The notes: generated by a model not told the origin, from the letters alone. A DNA stretch of 15,935 bases from an uncultured Parvibacter sp. (GCA_910587945.1 CAJUNI010000050.1:1-15935); one strand, 5' to 3'. Counted from the stretch's first letter, positions 1-6,813 are shown. A program made the numbers and translations.

Positions 1-84
1 CCGCGTTGTATTGACGCTTTGCAGAAACTCGTGGGTCATATCAAAAACGATTTGGTAGTGGAAAAGGAAATCTTCGCCGACTAG
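1..84 (+). CDS. Alternative reading: C-terminal tail of an unidentified plus-strand protein
   Basis: The plus strand is open from base 1 to a TAG at 82-84, giving 27 residues ending VVEKEIFAD. The composition (leucine, lysine and glutamate, amphipathic) would suit a C-terminal helix. Support comes from a plus-oriented hairpin with a short T run at 135-161, which looks like a terminator for a gene ending here. Against it stands the strong ribosome-binding site of the opposite-strand reading at 1-105. I do not recognise the family. Confidence 0.3.
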   Translation, partial: PRCIDALQKLVGHIKNDLVVEKEIFAD

Positions 85-105
85 GCCTTCCCCTGTTGGT
101 TTCAT
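1..105 (-). CDS. Start of an unidentified protein, cut by the left window edge
   Basis: An open frame runs leftwards from an ATG at 105-103 to the window edge, giving 35 codons (starting MKPTGEGLVGEDFLFHYQ). The reason to believe it is its translation signal: a perfect AGGAGG (minus strand, plus-strand bases 112-117) sits six bases before the ATG, better than for any other gene in this window. The peptide shows no recognisable motif, and no signal peptide or membrane segment. The same bases are also open on the plus strand in the same codon register (1-84), and only one of the two readings is likely to be real. If this one is right, the gene is divergent from the hydrolase at 177. No function is proposed. 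Confidence 0.45.
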   Translation of the reverse strand, partial: MKPTGEGLVGEDFLFHYQIVFDMTHEFLQSVNTTR

Positions 106-134
106 CGCTATCCTCCTAACCAGAACAGATTTCG

Positions 135-161
135 AGCCGCCTTCCTTGGAGGGCGGCTTTT
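135..161 (+). terminator. Hairpin with short T run just before the Mbeg1-like gene
   Basis: The arms at 135-145 and 148-158 pair over 11 bp with one G-T wobble (core AGCCGCC/GGCGGCT), and TTTT follows. It fits a rho-independent terminator on the plus strand. Its right arm ends only seven bases before the ribosome-binding site of the gene at 177. That leaves no room for a promoter between them, so it may act as an attenuator or partial terminator. Confidence 0.55.
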
Positions 162-176
162 GCTAAGGGGAACACT

Positions 177-1685
177 ATGGCCACGTTACTGGATTACCTG
201 CGTCACAATCTGGCCACCTTCGATGAGGAGCCATTTAATAGCTTGGATGCCGCCATTCTCTCCCAAGCGGTGATGGTACGCGGGTTCGGGGTTGTGCCCT
301 CTCTTGAGAATCATCGGGACCACCCCAAGTTTCCCGCGGCACCGGCTCATTTTTCCGATCTTCTGCGCGCCGAGTACTTCGACACCATGTTTACCGGCCT
401 GGATCCGGCGGCGCTCAAGGAGAATCTCTTCGCGCTCGCTGCCAGCCCCCGGTTTCGCACCTTGGCCATTCAGGATTATTGCAGCGTCTTCGACCAAGAC
501 GACGAAGTGCAATTTGCGGCCATCACCTACCGCTGGAAAAACCAGTTTGCCTTCATTGCCTATCGCGGTACCGATACCTCCCGCACTGGCTGGAAAGAGA
601 ACTTCAATCTGCTCTACCACGATGCCATTCCCTCTCAGAAAAAGGCTGCCTGGTATCTGGAAACCTGCGCTCCGCTGCTTCCCCAGCGCCTCTATGTGGG
701 AGGTCACTCCAAAGGGGGTAATTTGGCGGAATACGCAGCACTCACCGCACCAGCAGCGGTGGCTGATCGCATAGAGGGCGTGTGGCTCTTTGACGATCCC
801 GGGTTCAAAGAGCAGCTCTTTAGCCCCGAAGATTACGCGCCCTGGACTGAGCGCATGGTGAAAGTGGTGCCGCAAAACTCCATGGTTGGCATGATTTTGG
901 AATCCCATGCCCCGTTGGTAGCCGTCCCCTCCAGCGCCCGGGGCATTGGTGAGCACTCGGTGTTTACCTGGGAAGTGGAGCCGCTGGACGCGACGCCTAC
1001 GTCCGCGTCCGAACTTGCTAATGTTCAGGCTGCCTCCAAACCAACAACCGAAGCAGACTCCTCTGCGCCCCAGGCCGCAACCACCACGGCCCCGAACACA
1101 TCCCGCGCCGCAGCCAGCACAGTTCCAGACGCACCGGCCCGCCCTAAAGGCCACCCTCTGCTCGACTACGGCAGCTGGCAATTTTCAACACTCCCCGCCC
1201 TTCCTGAGCCTACTCGCCAGTTCCATGAAAACCTCTCTACATTGATTGCTCACTACGACGAAGCTGCCCGCAAAGAGGCCGTGGATGCCCTCTTTCGCAC
1301 CTTAGATGCCTCCGATGCCGAAAGCTCACTAGATCTGTTTGAAAGCCTGCCCCGCAGCTTAGCCATCCTGGGCTCTGCAGCGCGCAATGCTGACAACCGC
1401 GACCTCGGCACCCTGCTTGGCGTTGGTGCCCACTTTGCCGGCATCACGGCAAGCGCTAGTGCAGCCCAAGCCGTCAAAGGTGTTGCCAGTGCCCGCAAAG
1501 GACTGCGAGAAACCGGTCGCGCCATCAGCCATGGCTTATCGGAGGCCGCTCTTACTGCTCAGGCGGTTGGTCTCGTAGTGGGAGAAATGCTGGAGGAATC
1601 CCGAGTAGCCGCCAAGGGAAACCATGACGAAATTGCACCAGATCAGAGTTCCGCACCCAAAACCCCTCCCAATGACGCAGGCTAG
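177..1685 (+). CDS. Mbeg1-like (DUF2974) alpha/beta-hydrolase-type protein
   Basis: This 502-residue protein has the look of the Mbeg1-like/DUF2974 family, a poorly characterised lipase-like alpha/beta hydrolase group common in Gram-positive gut bacteria. The nucleophile elbow GGHSKGG is plain, with the candidate serine at residue 178. Candidate acid residues are D206/D207 in LFDDPGF, and a candidate histidine is H260 in IGEHSVF, all in the right order for a Ser-Asp-His triad. The catalytic region covers about residues 1-270. A low-complexity Ala/Thr/Pro/Ser linker (about 270-325) follows, then an Ala-rich helical region to the end. There is no signal peptide, so it is probably cytosolic. AAGGGGA at 165-171 supports the ATG at 177. 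RidA follows 36 bases downstream and is probably co-transcribed. The substrate is unknown; esterase or lipase activity is an inference from the fold. Confidence 0.78.
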   Translation: MATLLDYLRHNLATFDEEPFNSLDAAILSQAVMVRGFGVVPSLENHRDHPKFPAAPAHFSDLLRAEYFDTMFTGLDPAALKENLFALAASPRFRTLAIQDYCSVFDQDDEVQFAAITYRWKNQFAFIAYRGTDTSRTGWKENFNLLYHDAIPSQKKAAWYLETCAPLLPQRLYVGGHSKGGNLAEYAALTAPAAVADRIEGVWLFDDPGFKEQLFSPEDYAPWTERMVKVVPQNSMVGMILESHAPLVAVPSSARGIGEHSVFTWEVEPLDATPTSASELANVQAASKPTTEADSSAPQAATTTAPNTSRAAASTVPDAPARPKGHPLLDYGSWQFSTLPALPEPTRQFHENLSTLIAHYDEAARKEAVDALFRTLDASDAESSLDLFESLPRSLAILGSAARNADNRDLGTLLGVGAHFAGITASASAAQAVKGVASARKGLRETGRAISHGLSEAALTAQAVGLVVGEMLEESRVAAKGNHDEIAPDQSSAPKTPPNDAG

Positions 1686-1721
1686 GGCTAGGCACATTTT
1701 TGACTGACGAAAGGATGTCTC

Positions 1722-2111
1722 ATGGCGCAAATTGCAACTACCCAGGCTCCCGCTGCTTTGGGTCCCTACTCTCAAGCCATTCGCTTACAAGAAACCGTCT
1801 ACGTCTCCGGACAACTAGGCATCGATCCGGCTACCAACAGCCTGGTAGAAGGGGGCATTGTGGCCGAAACCGCCCAGGCCCTCCAAAACCTCGCCGCCAT
1901 TTTGGAAGCAGCAGAATCGGGTTTGGCTCAAGTAGTTAAGACTACCTGCTATCTTGCCGACTTAAACGACTTTGAGGCGTTCAATCAAACCTATGGCGAA
2001 TGGTTCCAAACCCATCCGGCACGCGAATGCGTGCAGGTAGCAGCCCTTCCTAAAGGGGCCCGGGTTGAGATTTCCGCCATCGCGACCCTGGCTAAGGAGC
2101 ACATTCTCTAG
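1722..2111 (+). CDS. ridA: RidA family enamine/imine deaminase
   Basis: This 129-residue protein has the family's normal length. RidA hydrolyses reactive 2-aminoacrylate-type enamines and imines, formed by PLP enzymes such as threonine/serine dehydratase, to ketoacids and ammonia. It works as a cytosolic trimer. Visible hallmarks are the N-terminal APAALGPYSQAI segment, YVSGQLGIDP, and the C-terminal PARECVQVAALPKGARVEI signature. R101 corresponds to the conserved substrate-carboxylate-binding arginine (R105 in E. coli RidA). AAAGGA lies a few bases before the ATG. It sits 36 bases after the Mbeg1-like gene with no visible terminator between, so an operon is likely. Nothing in its neighbours points to one particular PLP enzyme. 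Confidence 0.95.
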   Translation: MAQIATTQAPAALGPYSQAIRLQETVYVSGQLGIDPATNSLVEGGIVAETAQALQNLAAILEAAESGLAQVVKTTCYLADLNDFEAFNQTYGEWFQTHPARECVQVAALPKGARVEISAIATLAKEHIL

Positions 2112-2303
2112 GAGTGCGGCAGAGCGTTGTCACACGGAATCGGATGAGCGACAGTAGCCGACGAAACACGTCTTTTTAGCATCCTCGCCCCCAGCAACCG
2201 CCATTGCGACCGTAATCCATAGAGCAGGATTCCTCAGCGTCCGCGCTTAAGCTGCACCCCCTCGAGCTCCAGCACGTCGCTCGGAGCTTACGGTCCCAGC
2301 GTT

Positions 2304-3581
2304 CTACTTCTTCGTTCCTTCGACGAAGGCTACTTCCTCATAGCCTTGCTCGGGGATGCCTTTTTTCATGGCGCGATAGAACACCAGGATCAGCAGCGGA
2401 ATAATCAAAGCCACGGCGGCTCCCATATCGAAGGAAGCGGCAGCACCCCAGGTATCAATAATGAGGCCACCCGCGGTCGGTCCAATGGCCAAGCCACAGG
2501 TAGAGCCTGCCGATAACCAGGTCAGCGCTTCGGTCAGTCGCGTGTCGGGCACCACGCGCTCAGCCGAGGCATTGCAGATAATCAGGAACGGCGCATAGAA
2601 CAGAGCTGCCGTAATGGATACCACATAGAGCGTGGGCGCCGAATCAATAAAGGCCATGCAGCCATAGGCGCACCCTACTAATACGCCAGCCACCGTCAGC
2701 TGAACGTATTGAGGAACGCGCAGGCGTAGCATGCCAAACACAAACCCCATGATCATCGATACGAAAGAGGAAATCATCAGTACGACGCTGGCAATATTGG
2801 GGTCGCCCAGCTCTTCCGCTAAGGCCACGGTGGTGGCGTCGAAAATCCCAAAGAAGGCCCCTAAGAGCAACATGAGACAAAACAGCAGACGTACCATAGA
2901 TGAAGTGCGGAATACGCTTTTCGTACGCTGAGCTTGGACCTTTTCTCGAGACCGCGAAGGAGGTGGCTCGGTAGAGCGCGACACCGAAAGAATAATCACC
3001 CCGATCACAAAGCTCACACCTCCAGCCAGCAATCCTGCTGTCGGAAAGAGCGACGATGCCAGGGCAATGGAGATAGCCGGACTAAACATGAACCCAATAT
3101 CATCAAGCACGCCTTCGTAGGAAAACATGGTGCGCAAGCTTGGGGCTCGAGAACCCAGACGCCCTGAGCGAATGAGATAGGTCCAGCGAGCGCGGGTCAT
3201 GGCTTGAGGGTTAGGCAAAAAGCCCATGAAGAAGGCCCCAATAAACAACAGCCAATCCGGCCCCTGAAGGATCACCGTGGCCATGAGCAGGCAAAATCCT
3301 GCCATGGTGATAGCGCCGGCTACGGGCACCACTCGATGCTGCCCCTGTTCATCCACGAGCTTTGAGACCCGCGGCGCCACCACAAAGGTGGAAAGCGCGA
3401 TAGCCGAAGACACCAAGCCCGCCAAGAAGAACGAATAGCCCGACAGGGTGAGCATGGTGATGGTACCGATATTCATCATGTACTGATAAAAGCGTATAAG
3501 GAATCCGCCTAGGTCAAAACCATAGGCTTCTCTCACGCGCAAAATATCGCGGTAGACCCCCGGATCAAATTTCTTCGTCAT
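2304..3581 (-). CDS. MFS transporter, substrate unknown
   Basis: This 425-residue protein is strongly hydrophobic, with about 12 predicted membrane helices in two halves separated by a charged cytoplasmic loop near residues 200-230 (PPPSRSREKVQ...). A loop resembling MFS motif A lies between helices 2 and 3 (KLVDEQGQHRVV). This matches a major facilitator superfamily permease of normal size, driven by an ion gradient in the cytoplasmic membrane. The sequence does not allow the substrate to be named; drug/metabolite export is only one possibility. It converges on ridA and diverges from map. No convincing Shine-Dalgarno precedes the ATG, but a perfect TATAAT lies nine bases upstream of it, so the transcript may be almost leaderless. 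Confidence 0.88.
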   Translation of the reverse strand: MTKKFDPGVYRDILRVREAYGFDLGGFLIRFYQYMMNIGTITMLTLSGYSFFLAGLVSSAIALSTFVVAPRVSKLVDEQGQHRVVPVAGAITMAGFCLLMATVILQGPDWLLFIGAFFMGFLPNPQAMTRARWTYLIRSGRLGSRAPSLRTMFSYEGVLDDIGFMFSPAISIALASSLFPTAGLLAGGVSFVIGVIILSVSRSTEPPPSRSREKVQAQRTKSVFRTSSMVRLLFCLMLLLGAFFGIFDATTVALAEELGDPNIASVVLMISSFVSMIMGFVFGMLRLRVPQYVQLTVAGVLVGCAYGCMAFIDSAPTLYVVSITAALFYAPFLIICNASAERVVPDTRLTEALTWLSAGSTCGLAIGPTAGGLIIDTWGAAASFDMGAAVALIIPLLILVFYRAMKKGIPEQGYEEVAFVEGTKK

Positions 3582-3589
3582 AGCCCGTG

Positions 3590-3595
3590 ATTATA
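3590..3595 (-). promoter_or_regulatory. Consensus -10 box (TATAAT) of the MFS gene
   Basis: The minus strand reads CCCCTATAATCACGGGCT before the ATG at 3581. The hexamer is a perfect -10, but no good -35 hexamer is found 16-18 bases upstream. Transcription would be expected to begin within a few bases of the start codon, which fits the missing ribosome-binding site. Confidence 0.45.
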
Positions 3596-3814
3596 GGGGT
3601 TTACCTCATAACCGTTGCCCTTAACGAACAGCTTGAACACTACCCGATACCAACAATCGGCGAATCTCGGTGGTTGCGTTACTATAAGCCCGATCAAAAA
3701 CCGGGATGAGAATGAAGAAACCGGAAGCGCACTGTGAAGGAACCCTCCCTCGGCTCAATAGCGCGGTCCTTCGCCTCCTTATCCCGCCAACCTAGTGTAA
3801 GAATCGAGGAACCT

Positions 3815-4699
3815 ATGTACGATGGCAGCCCTGATCTGGGACGCAATGACGAATGCTGGTGCGGAAGCGGCAAAAAGTACAAGAAGTGCCACTTGGATTT
3901 CGATGAGCGTCTGTCAGCTCTCTATAACGCCGGCGAAGAAGTACCGACCCATGATTTACTCAAGACCGCCGAGGATATTGAAGGGGTTAAGCGCAGCGCC
4001 GAAGTCAATATTGGCGCACTGGATTATGTGGCGGAGCGCATTGGCGTTGGCACTACCACCGAAGAAATCAATCAGTGGGTCTATGACTACACCGTAGCTC
4101 ATGACGCTATTCCGGCTCCGCTCAATTACGAGGGATTCCCCGATAGTGTGTGCACTTCGGTCAATGAAGTGGTGTGTCACGGCATTCCCAGCGAAAACTA
4201 CACCCTTAAAGAGGGCGACATTATCAACGTTGACTGCTCCACCATCAAAGACGGCTATTTCTCGGATTCTTCCCGCATGTTCTGCATTGGCGAGGTCTCC
4301 CCCGAAGATGCCGATCTGGTACGGGTGACCAAAGAGGCCGTCGAAGAAGGGCTCAAGGCCGTGAAACCCTGGGGCCATTTAGGCGACATTGGCGCGGCCG
4401 TCAATGCCTATGCCACCGCCCATGGCTACACCGTCGTGCGGGAATTTGGTGGTCATGGCGTGGGTTTGGAGTTTCACGAAGATCCCTTCGTGAGCTTTGT
4501 CACTAAGCCCGGTACCGGCCCCATTTTGGCCCCCGGTCTCATGTTCACCATCGAGCCTATGATCAACCGAGGCGAAGCGGCCATTGATATGAGCGATCCG
4601 AACGGCTGGACCGTGCGTACCGCTGACGGCCTGCCTACCGCCCAGTGGGAAGTGCAGCTGGTGATCACCGAAGACGGCTACGAGCTGCTGAGTTGGTAG
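3815..4699 (+). CDS. map: Type I methionine aminopeptidase with N-terminal SEC-C zinc motif
   Basis: This 294-residue enzyme removes the initiator methionine from nascent proteins. Residues 11-26 (NDECWCGSGKKYKKCH) form a SEC-C zinc motif with C14, C16, C25 and H26, which in this subfamily is thought to aid ribosome or partner contact. The pita-bread catalytic domain follows. The metal ligands are D140, D151, H214, E247 and E279, and H122 (in VCHGIP) is the substrate-side histidine. All are present. The segment after the last ligand reads WEVQLVIT instead of the E. coli EHT. I chose the ATG at 3815 because GAGGA lies four bases before it and the SEC-C motif then starts in its usual place. The frame is also open from a GTG at 3734, giving 27 more residues with no known motif. 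A strong terminator follows at 4819-4857. Confidence 0.94.
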   Translation: MYDGSPDLGRNDECWCGSGKKYKKCHLDFDERLSALYNAGEEVPTHDLLKTAEDIEGVKRSAEVNIGALDYVAERIGVGTTTEEINQWVYDYTVAHDAIPAPLNYEGFPDSVCTSVNEVVCHGIPSENYTLKEGDIINVDCSTIKDGYFSDSSRMFCIGEVSPEDADLVRVTKEAVEEGLKAVKPWGHLGDIGAAVNAYATAHGYTVVREFGGHGVGLEFHEDPFVSFVTKPGTGPILAPGLMFTIEPMINRGEAAIDMSDPNGWTVRTADGLPTAQWEVQLVITEDGYELLSW

Positions 4700-4818
4700 C
4701 CGGCTGCCTCGAGCCAGCTACCCGAGTGCCTGGCTAAGCTTGCCCCGGGCGCTCGCACTATTAGGGCAGGCTCCCGCAGCCCAGGCATATCCCCTCAAAC
4801 GCCTTTCTTACTGATACC

Positions 4819-4857
4819 AAAAACGCCTTTCGCCCCTCCCTGACGAAGGGCGTTTTT
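4819..4857 (+). terminator. Rho-independent terminator after map
   Basis: The arms at 4819-4832 and 4844-4857 pair over 14 bp with one wobble and an 11-base loop. The GC core (CGCC/GGCG) is flanked by an A run on the left and TTTTT on the right, so it could work in both directions. It closes the map transcript. Confidence 0.9.
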
Positions 4858-4949
4858 CATGGGCCACGACCCGGCTGGGGGACGCTACTCAATCACCACG
4901 AGGAGAGTGCTGAGACCATCCCTTCCCTTGATTGGTAACGGTTTAGGAA

Positions 4950-4962
4950 TGAAACGGTTTCA
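4950..4962. promoter_or_regulatory. Operator-like palindrome TGAAACGGTTTCA
   Basis: TGAAAC and GTTTCA form a perfect palindrome around one central base. The half-sites resemble those bound by LacI/GalR-family regulators, though the central spacing is unusual. The core AACGGTTT also occurs 16 bases upstream (4937-4944 and 4953-4960). It lies about 190 bases before the msrAB start codon. The regulator is unknown. Confidence 0.35.
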
Positions 4963-5072
4963 ATGGGTTCATAGTCCCGTGACGAATGCCTAGGTTCATG
5001 CATCAGCAGCGAGGAGAAATCCTAGGATGGATGAAACCCCATAGGAAAAGGATGCGTCTGACCAGTGAAAAC

Positions 5073-5099
5073 TTGGTTATATTCCCTTTCTTCTATAAC
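5073..5099 (+). promoter_or_regulatory. Possible promoter of msrAB
   Basis: TTGGTT (5073-5078) and TATAAC (5094-5099) are acceptable -35 and -10 hexamers but are separated by only 15 bases. Position and AT-rich context, about 55 bases before the ATG, favour it. The short spacer argues against a strong promoter. Confidence 0.3.
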
Positions 5100-5152
5100 T
5101 CATTCGTCCCTTGTCGCCTGTTATCTGCGACACCACATTCAAAGGACCCGCT

Positions 5153-6604
5153 ATGGATGTACACGAGATGTACTTCGCCGGAGGATGCTTTTGGGGAACC
5201 GAAGCCTACCTTCAGCGCCTACCTGGTGTGCTTGATACCCAAGTAGGCTACGCCAATGGCACGGTGGAAAACCCTACCTACGAACAGGTATGCACCGGCG
5301 AAACCGATTGCGCTGAATGCGTCCGCGTGGAATTTGACGCCGACATTCTCCCCACTCCGCTTTTAATTGAGGCCTATCTGCGCACCATCGATCCCACGAG
5401 CATTAACCGCCAAGGCTACGATGTAGGAACCCAATATCGCACGGGTATTTACTGGGCCCAGCCCATTGATGCTCCTGCCGTAGCCAACGCCATCTACGCC
5501 CTCAACCAGCAGCTCGATGGCGCGAGCGTGGTCGAAGCAGAGCCCATTCGCAGTTTCTATCCTGCAGAACCCGAGCATCAGGACTACCTCGAAAAACACC
5601 CCAATGGCTATTGTCACGTCAATTTAGGTGACGCCGAACTCTTCATTGCCGAACATGCGGATGTCTTACAGGGGCGCAAAGGTTCTTCCTATTCGCCCAA
5701 TCATTCGTGGCTCAAAACCACCAACAGCGCTCCCAGCAGCCCAGCCTCCCAGGATTCCCAGGAGGGAGCTCATCTCTACTCTCCTCTGCCCCGCCCCGAG
5801 GAGCATTCCATCTCTCCTGGAGCCCATTCTCCTTTGAGCCATCGCACCAACAGCACCCAGGAACGCACCTCCGCCGCTCAGACCCAAGAAAATGATTTCT
5901 CTTTGGAGTCAGCGCCGGTCTTTTCCCGCTCCAACGATGCCTTCCGCACTCCCCCCGCCCAAGCAGGCGCTACGGCAAAGCCCGAGCAGCGTCGCTATGA
6001 CGTGGTTATCAAAGCACCCGTAGCCTTTGCCGAAAGCCCCCGCCAAAACTACATCCAGGCCGAACGAGAACTGGCTCCCGATGCGTTTTCCAATGCTGAT
6101 GCTTTGGGGATCGATAGCGTTATTGAGTCTCACTACTACGCCAAACCCTCATTGGCGCAACTGCGCGAATCGCTCACGCCCCTGGAGTTTGCCGTCACTC
6201 AAGATGCCGCTACCGAGCTGCCGTTCTCGCACAGCTATGACAGCCTGTTCGATCCCGGTATCTACGTCGATGTGGTTTCTGGCGAACCGCTCTTTAGCTC
6301 TGAGGATAAGTTTGATGCTGGTTGTGGCTGGCCGGCGTTCAGTCGTCCCATTGCTGAATCCGTGGTCACCTATCACGAGGACGACTCTCAACCCTGGATT
6401 CCCCGCAACGAGGTACGCTCTCAACGCTCCGACAGCCACCTCGGCCACGTCTTTGATGATGGCCCGGCAAGCGAAGGAGGTTTGCGCTTCTGCATCAATG
6501 GCAGTGCCCTGCGCTTTGTCCCCTTAGCTGACATGGATGATGCGGGCTATGGCTACTTGAAAGGCGTAATCCAAGGAGCTCTTCGGGTCGACCATAGCGC
6601 CTAA
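5153..6604 (+). CDS. msrAB: Fused peptide methionine sulfoxide reductase MsrA-MsrB
   Basis: This 483-residue bifunctional enzyme reduces both stereoisomers of methionine sulfoxide in oxidised proteins. MsrA (S-form) covers about residues 1-170, with the GGCFWG motif and catalytic C12; C154 in NGYCHVN is a likely resolving cysteine. MsrB (R-form) covers about 330-483: GCGWPAF with probable resolving C391, DSHLGHVFDDGP, and catalytic C447 in LRFCINGSALRF. The two CxxC zinc pairs of many MsrBs are absent, as in the PilB-type fusions. Between them lies a linker of about 150 residues rich in Ser, Pro and Gln, longer than is usual for direct MsrA-MsrB fusions. No signal peptide is present, so it should act in the cytosol, presumably reduced by thioredoxin. 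AAAGGA at 5141-5146 supports the ATG at 5153 over an in-frame TTG at 5111. Confidence 0.95.
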   Translation: MDVHEMYFAGGCFWGTEAYLQRLPGVLDTQVGYANGTVENPTYEQVCTGETDCAECVRVEFDADILPTPLLIEAYLRTIDPTSINRQGYDVGTQYRTGIYWAQPIDAPAVANAIYALNQQLDGASVVEAEPIRSFYPAEPEHQDYLEKHPNGYCHVNLGDAELFIAEHADVLQGRKGSSYSPNHSWLKTTNSAPSSPASQDSQEGAHLYSPLPRPEEHSISPGAHSPLSHRTNSTQERTSAAQTQENDFSLESAPVFSRSNDAFRTPPAQAGATAKPEQRRYDVVIKAPVAFAESPRQNYIQAERELAPDAFSNADALGIDSVIESHYYAKPSLAQLRESLTPLEFAVTQDAATELPFSHSYDSLFDPGIYVDVVSGEPLFSSEDKFDAGCGWPAFSRPIAESVVTYHEDDSQPWIPRNEVRSQRSDSHLGHVFDDGPASEGGLRFCINGSALRFVPLADMDDAGYGYLKGVIQGALRVDHSA

Positions 6605-6618
6605 TAGCCCGTCCTGCA

Positions 6619-6662
6619 GCATCGAGCAACGCGCGCTGCTGCATCAGGCAACGCGCGCCGCT
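6619..6662. repeat. Two tandem copies of a 22-bp unit
   Basis: The units at 6619-6640 and 6641-6662 match at 19 of 22 positions, sharing the core GCAACGCGCG. They lie 15 bases after the msrAB stop codon. GCAGCA (6616-6621) and TGCTGC (6637-6642) can also pair into a hairpin, but no T run follows, so it is not a standard terminator. Confidence 0.75.
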
Positions 6663-6759
6663 GCACCCATCAGCCTATCCTCCCACAGCTACTGCAGAGT
6701 AGATGCAAGACGAAGAAACCTCGGAGGCCACGCCTCACCCCGAATACCCTCAACCAACA

Positions 6760-6813
6760 AGGGGCTCGACCGGACTTGAGTGGTACCGACCACCCTGTCC
6801 AAGCCGAGCCCCT
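6760..6813. terminator. Long compound hairpin between convergent msrAB and purL
   Basis: Three nested stems are visible: AGGGGCTCG with CGAGCCCCT (6760-6768/6805-6813), GGAC with GTCC (6772-6775/6797-6800), and GTGGT with ACCAC (6780-6784/6789-6793) around a four-base loop. Small internal loops separate them. It lies between the 3' ends of two convergent genes. The minus-strand continuation (TTGTTGGTT) is the more T-rich, so it most likely ends purL transcription. A structured RNA cannot be excluded. Confidence 0.6.

Larger units (their letters stand above)
4700..5152. other. 453-base intergenic region between map and msrAB
   Basis: The first part holds a weak 6-bp inverted repeat (AGCCAG 4712-4717, CTGGCT 4730-4735) and the strong map terminator at 4819-4857. 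The ten bases AAACGCCTTT occur at 4797-4806 and again in the left arm of that terminator at 4821-4830. The second part (about 4930-5045) is rich in short direct and inverted repeats and may be a control region for msrAB. A weak promoter (TTGGTT 5073-5078, 15-base spacer, TATAAC 5094-5099) lies closer to the gene. No convincing gene or known riboswitch was seen. Confidence 0.6.

Noticed and set aside
186..1181. A 331-codon minus-strand open frame antisense to the Mbeg1-like gene
   Set aside because: Its composition is that of a shadow frame, with no family motif. The plus-strand frame carries a clear hydrolase signature.
2208..2295. Inverted repeat GACCGTAA/TTACGGTC, with AGCTCC/GGAGCT (2265-2288) nested inside it, in the gap between ridA and the MFS gene
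   Set aside because: The arms are short and the outer pair lies 72 bases apart, with no T run, so neither a terminator nor an operator can be claimed.
3706..3795. A 29-codon open frame before map
   Set aside because: It has no clear ribosome-binding site and no recognisable content. It is mentioned only in connection with the map start.
4986..5246. An 86-codon plus-strand open frame before and into msrAB
   Set aside because: It overlaps the start of msrAB by about 90 bases in another frame, has no recognisable domain and reads like translated non-coding DNA. The msrAB start is well supported.
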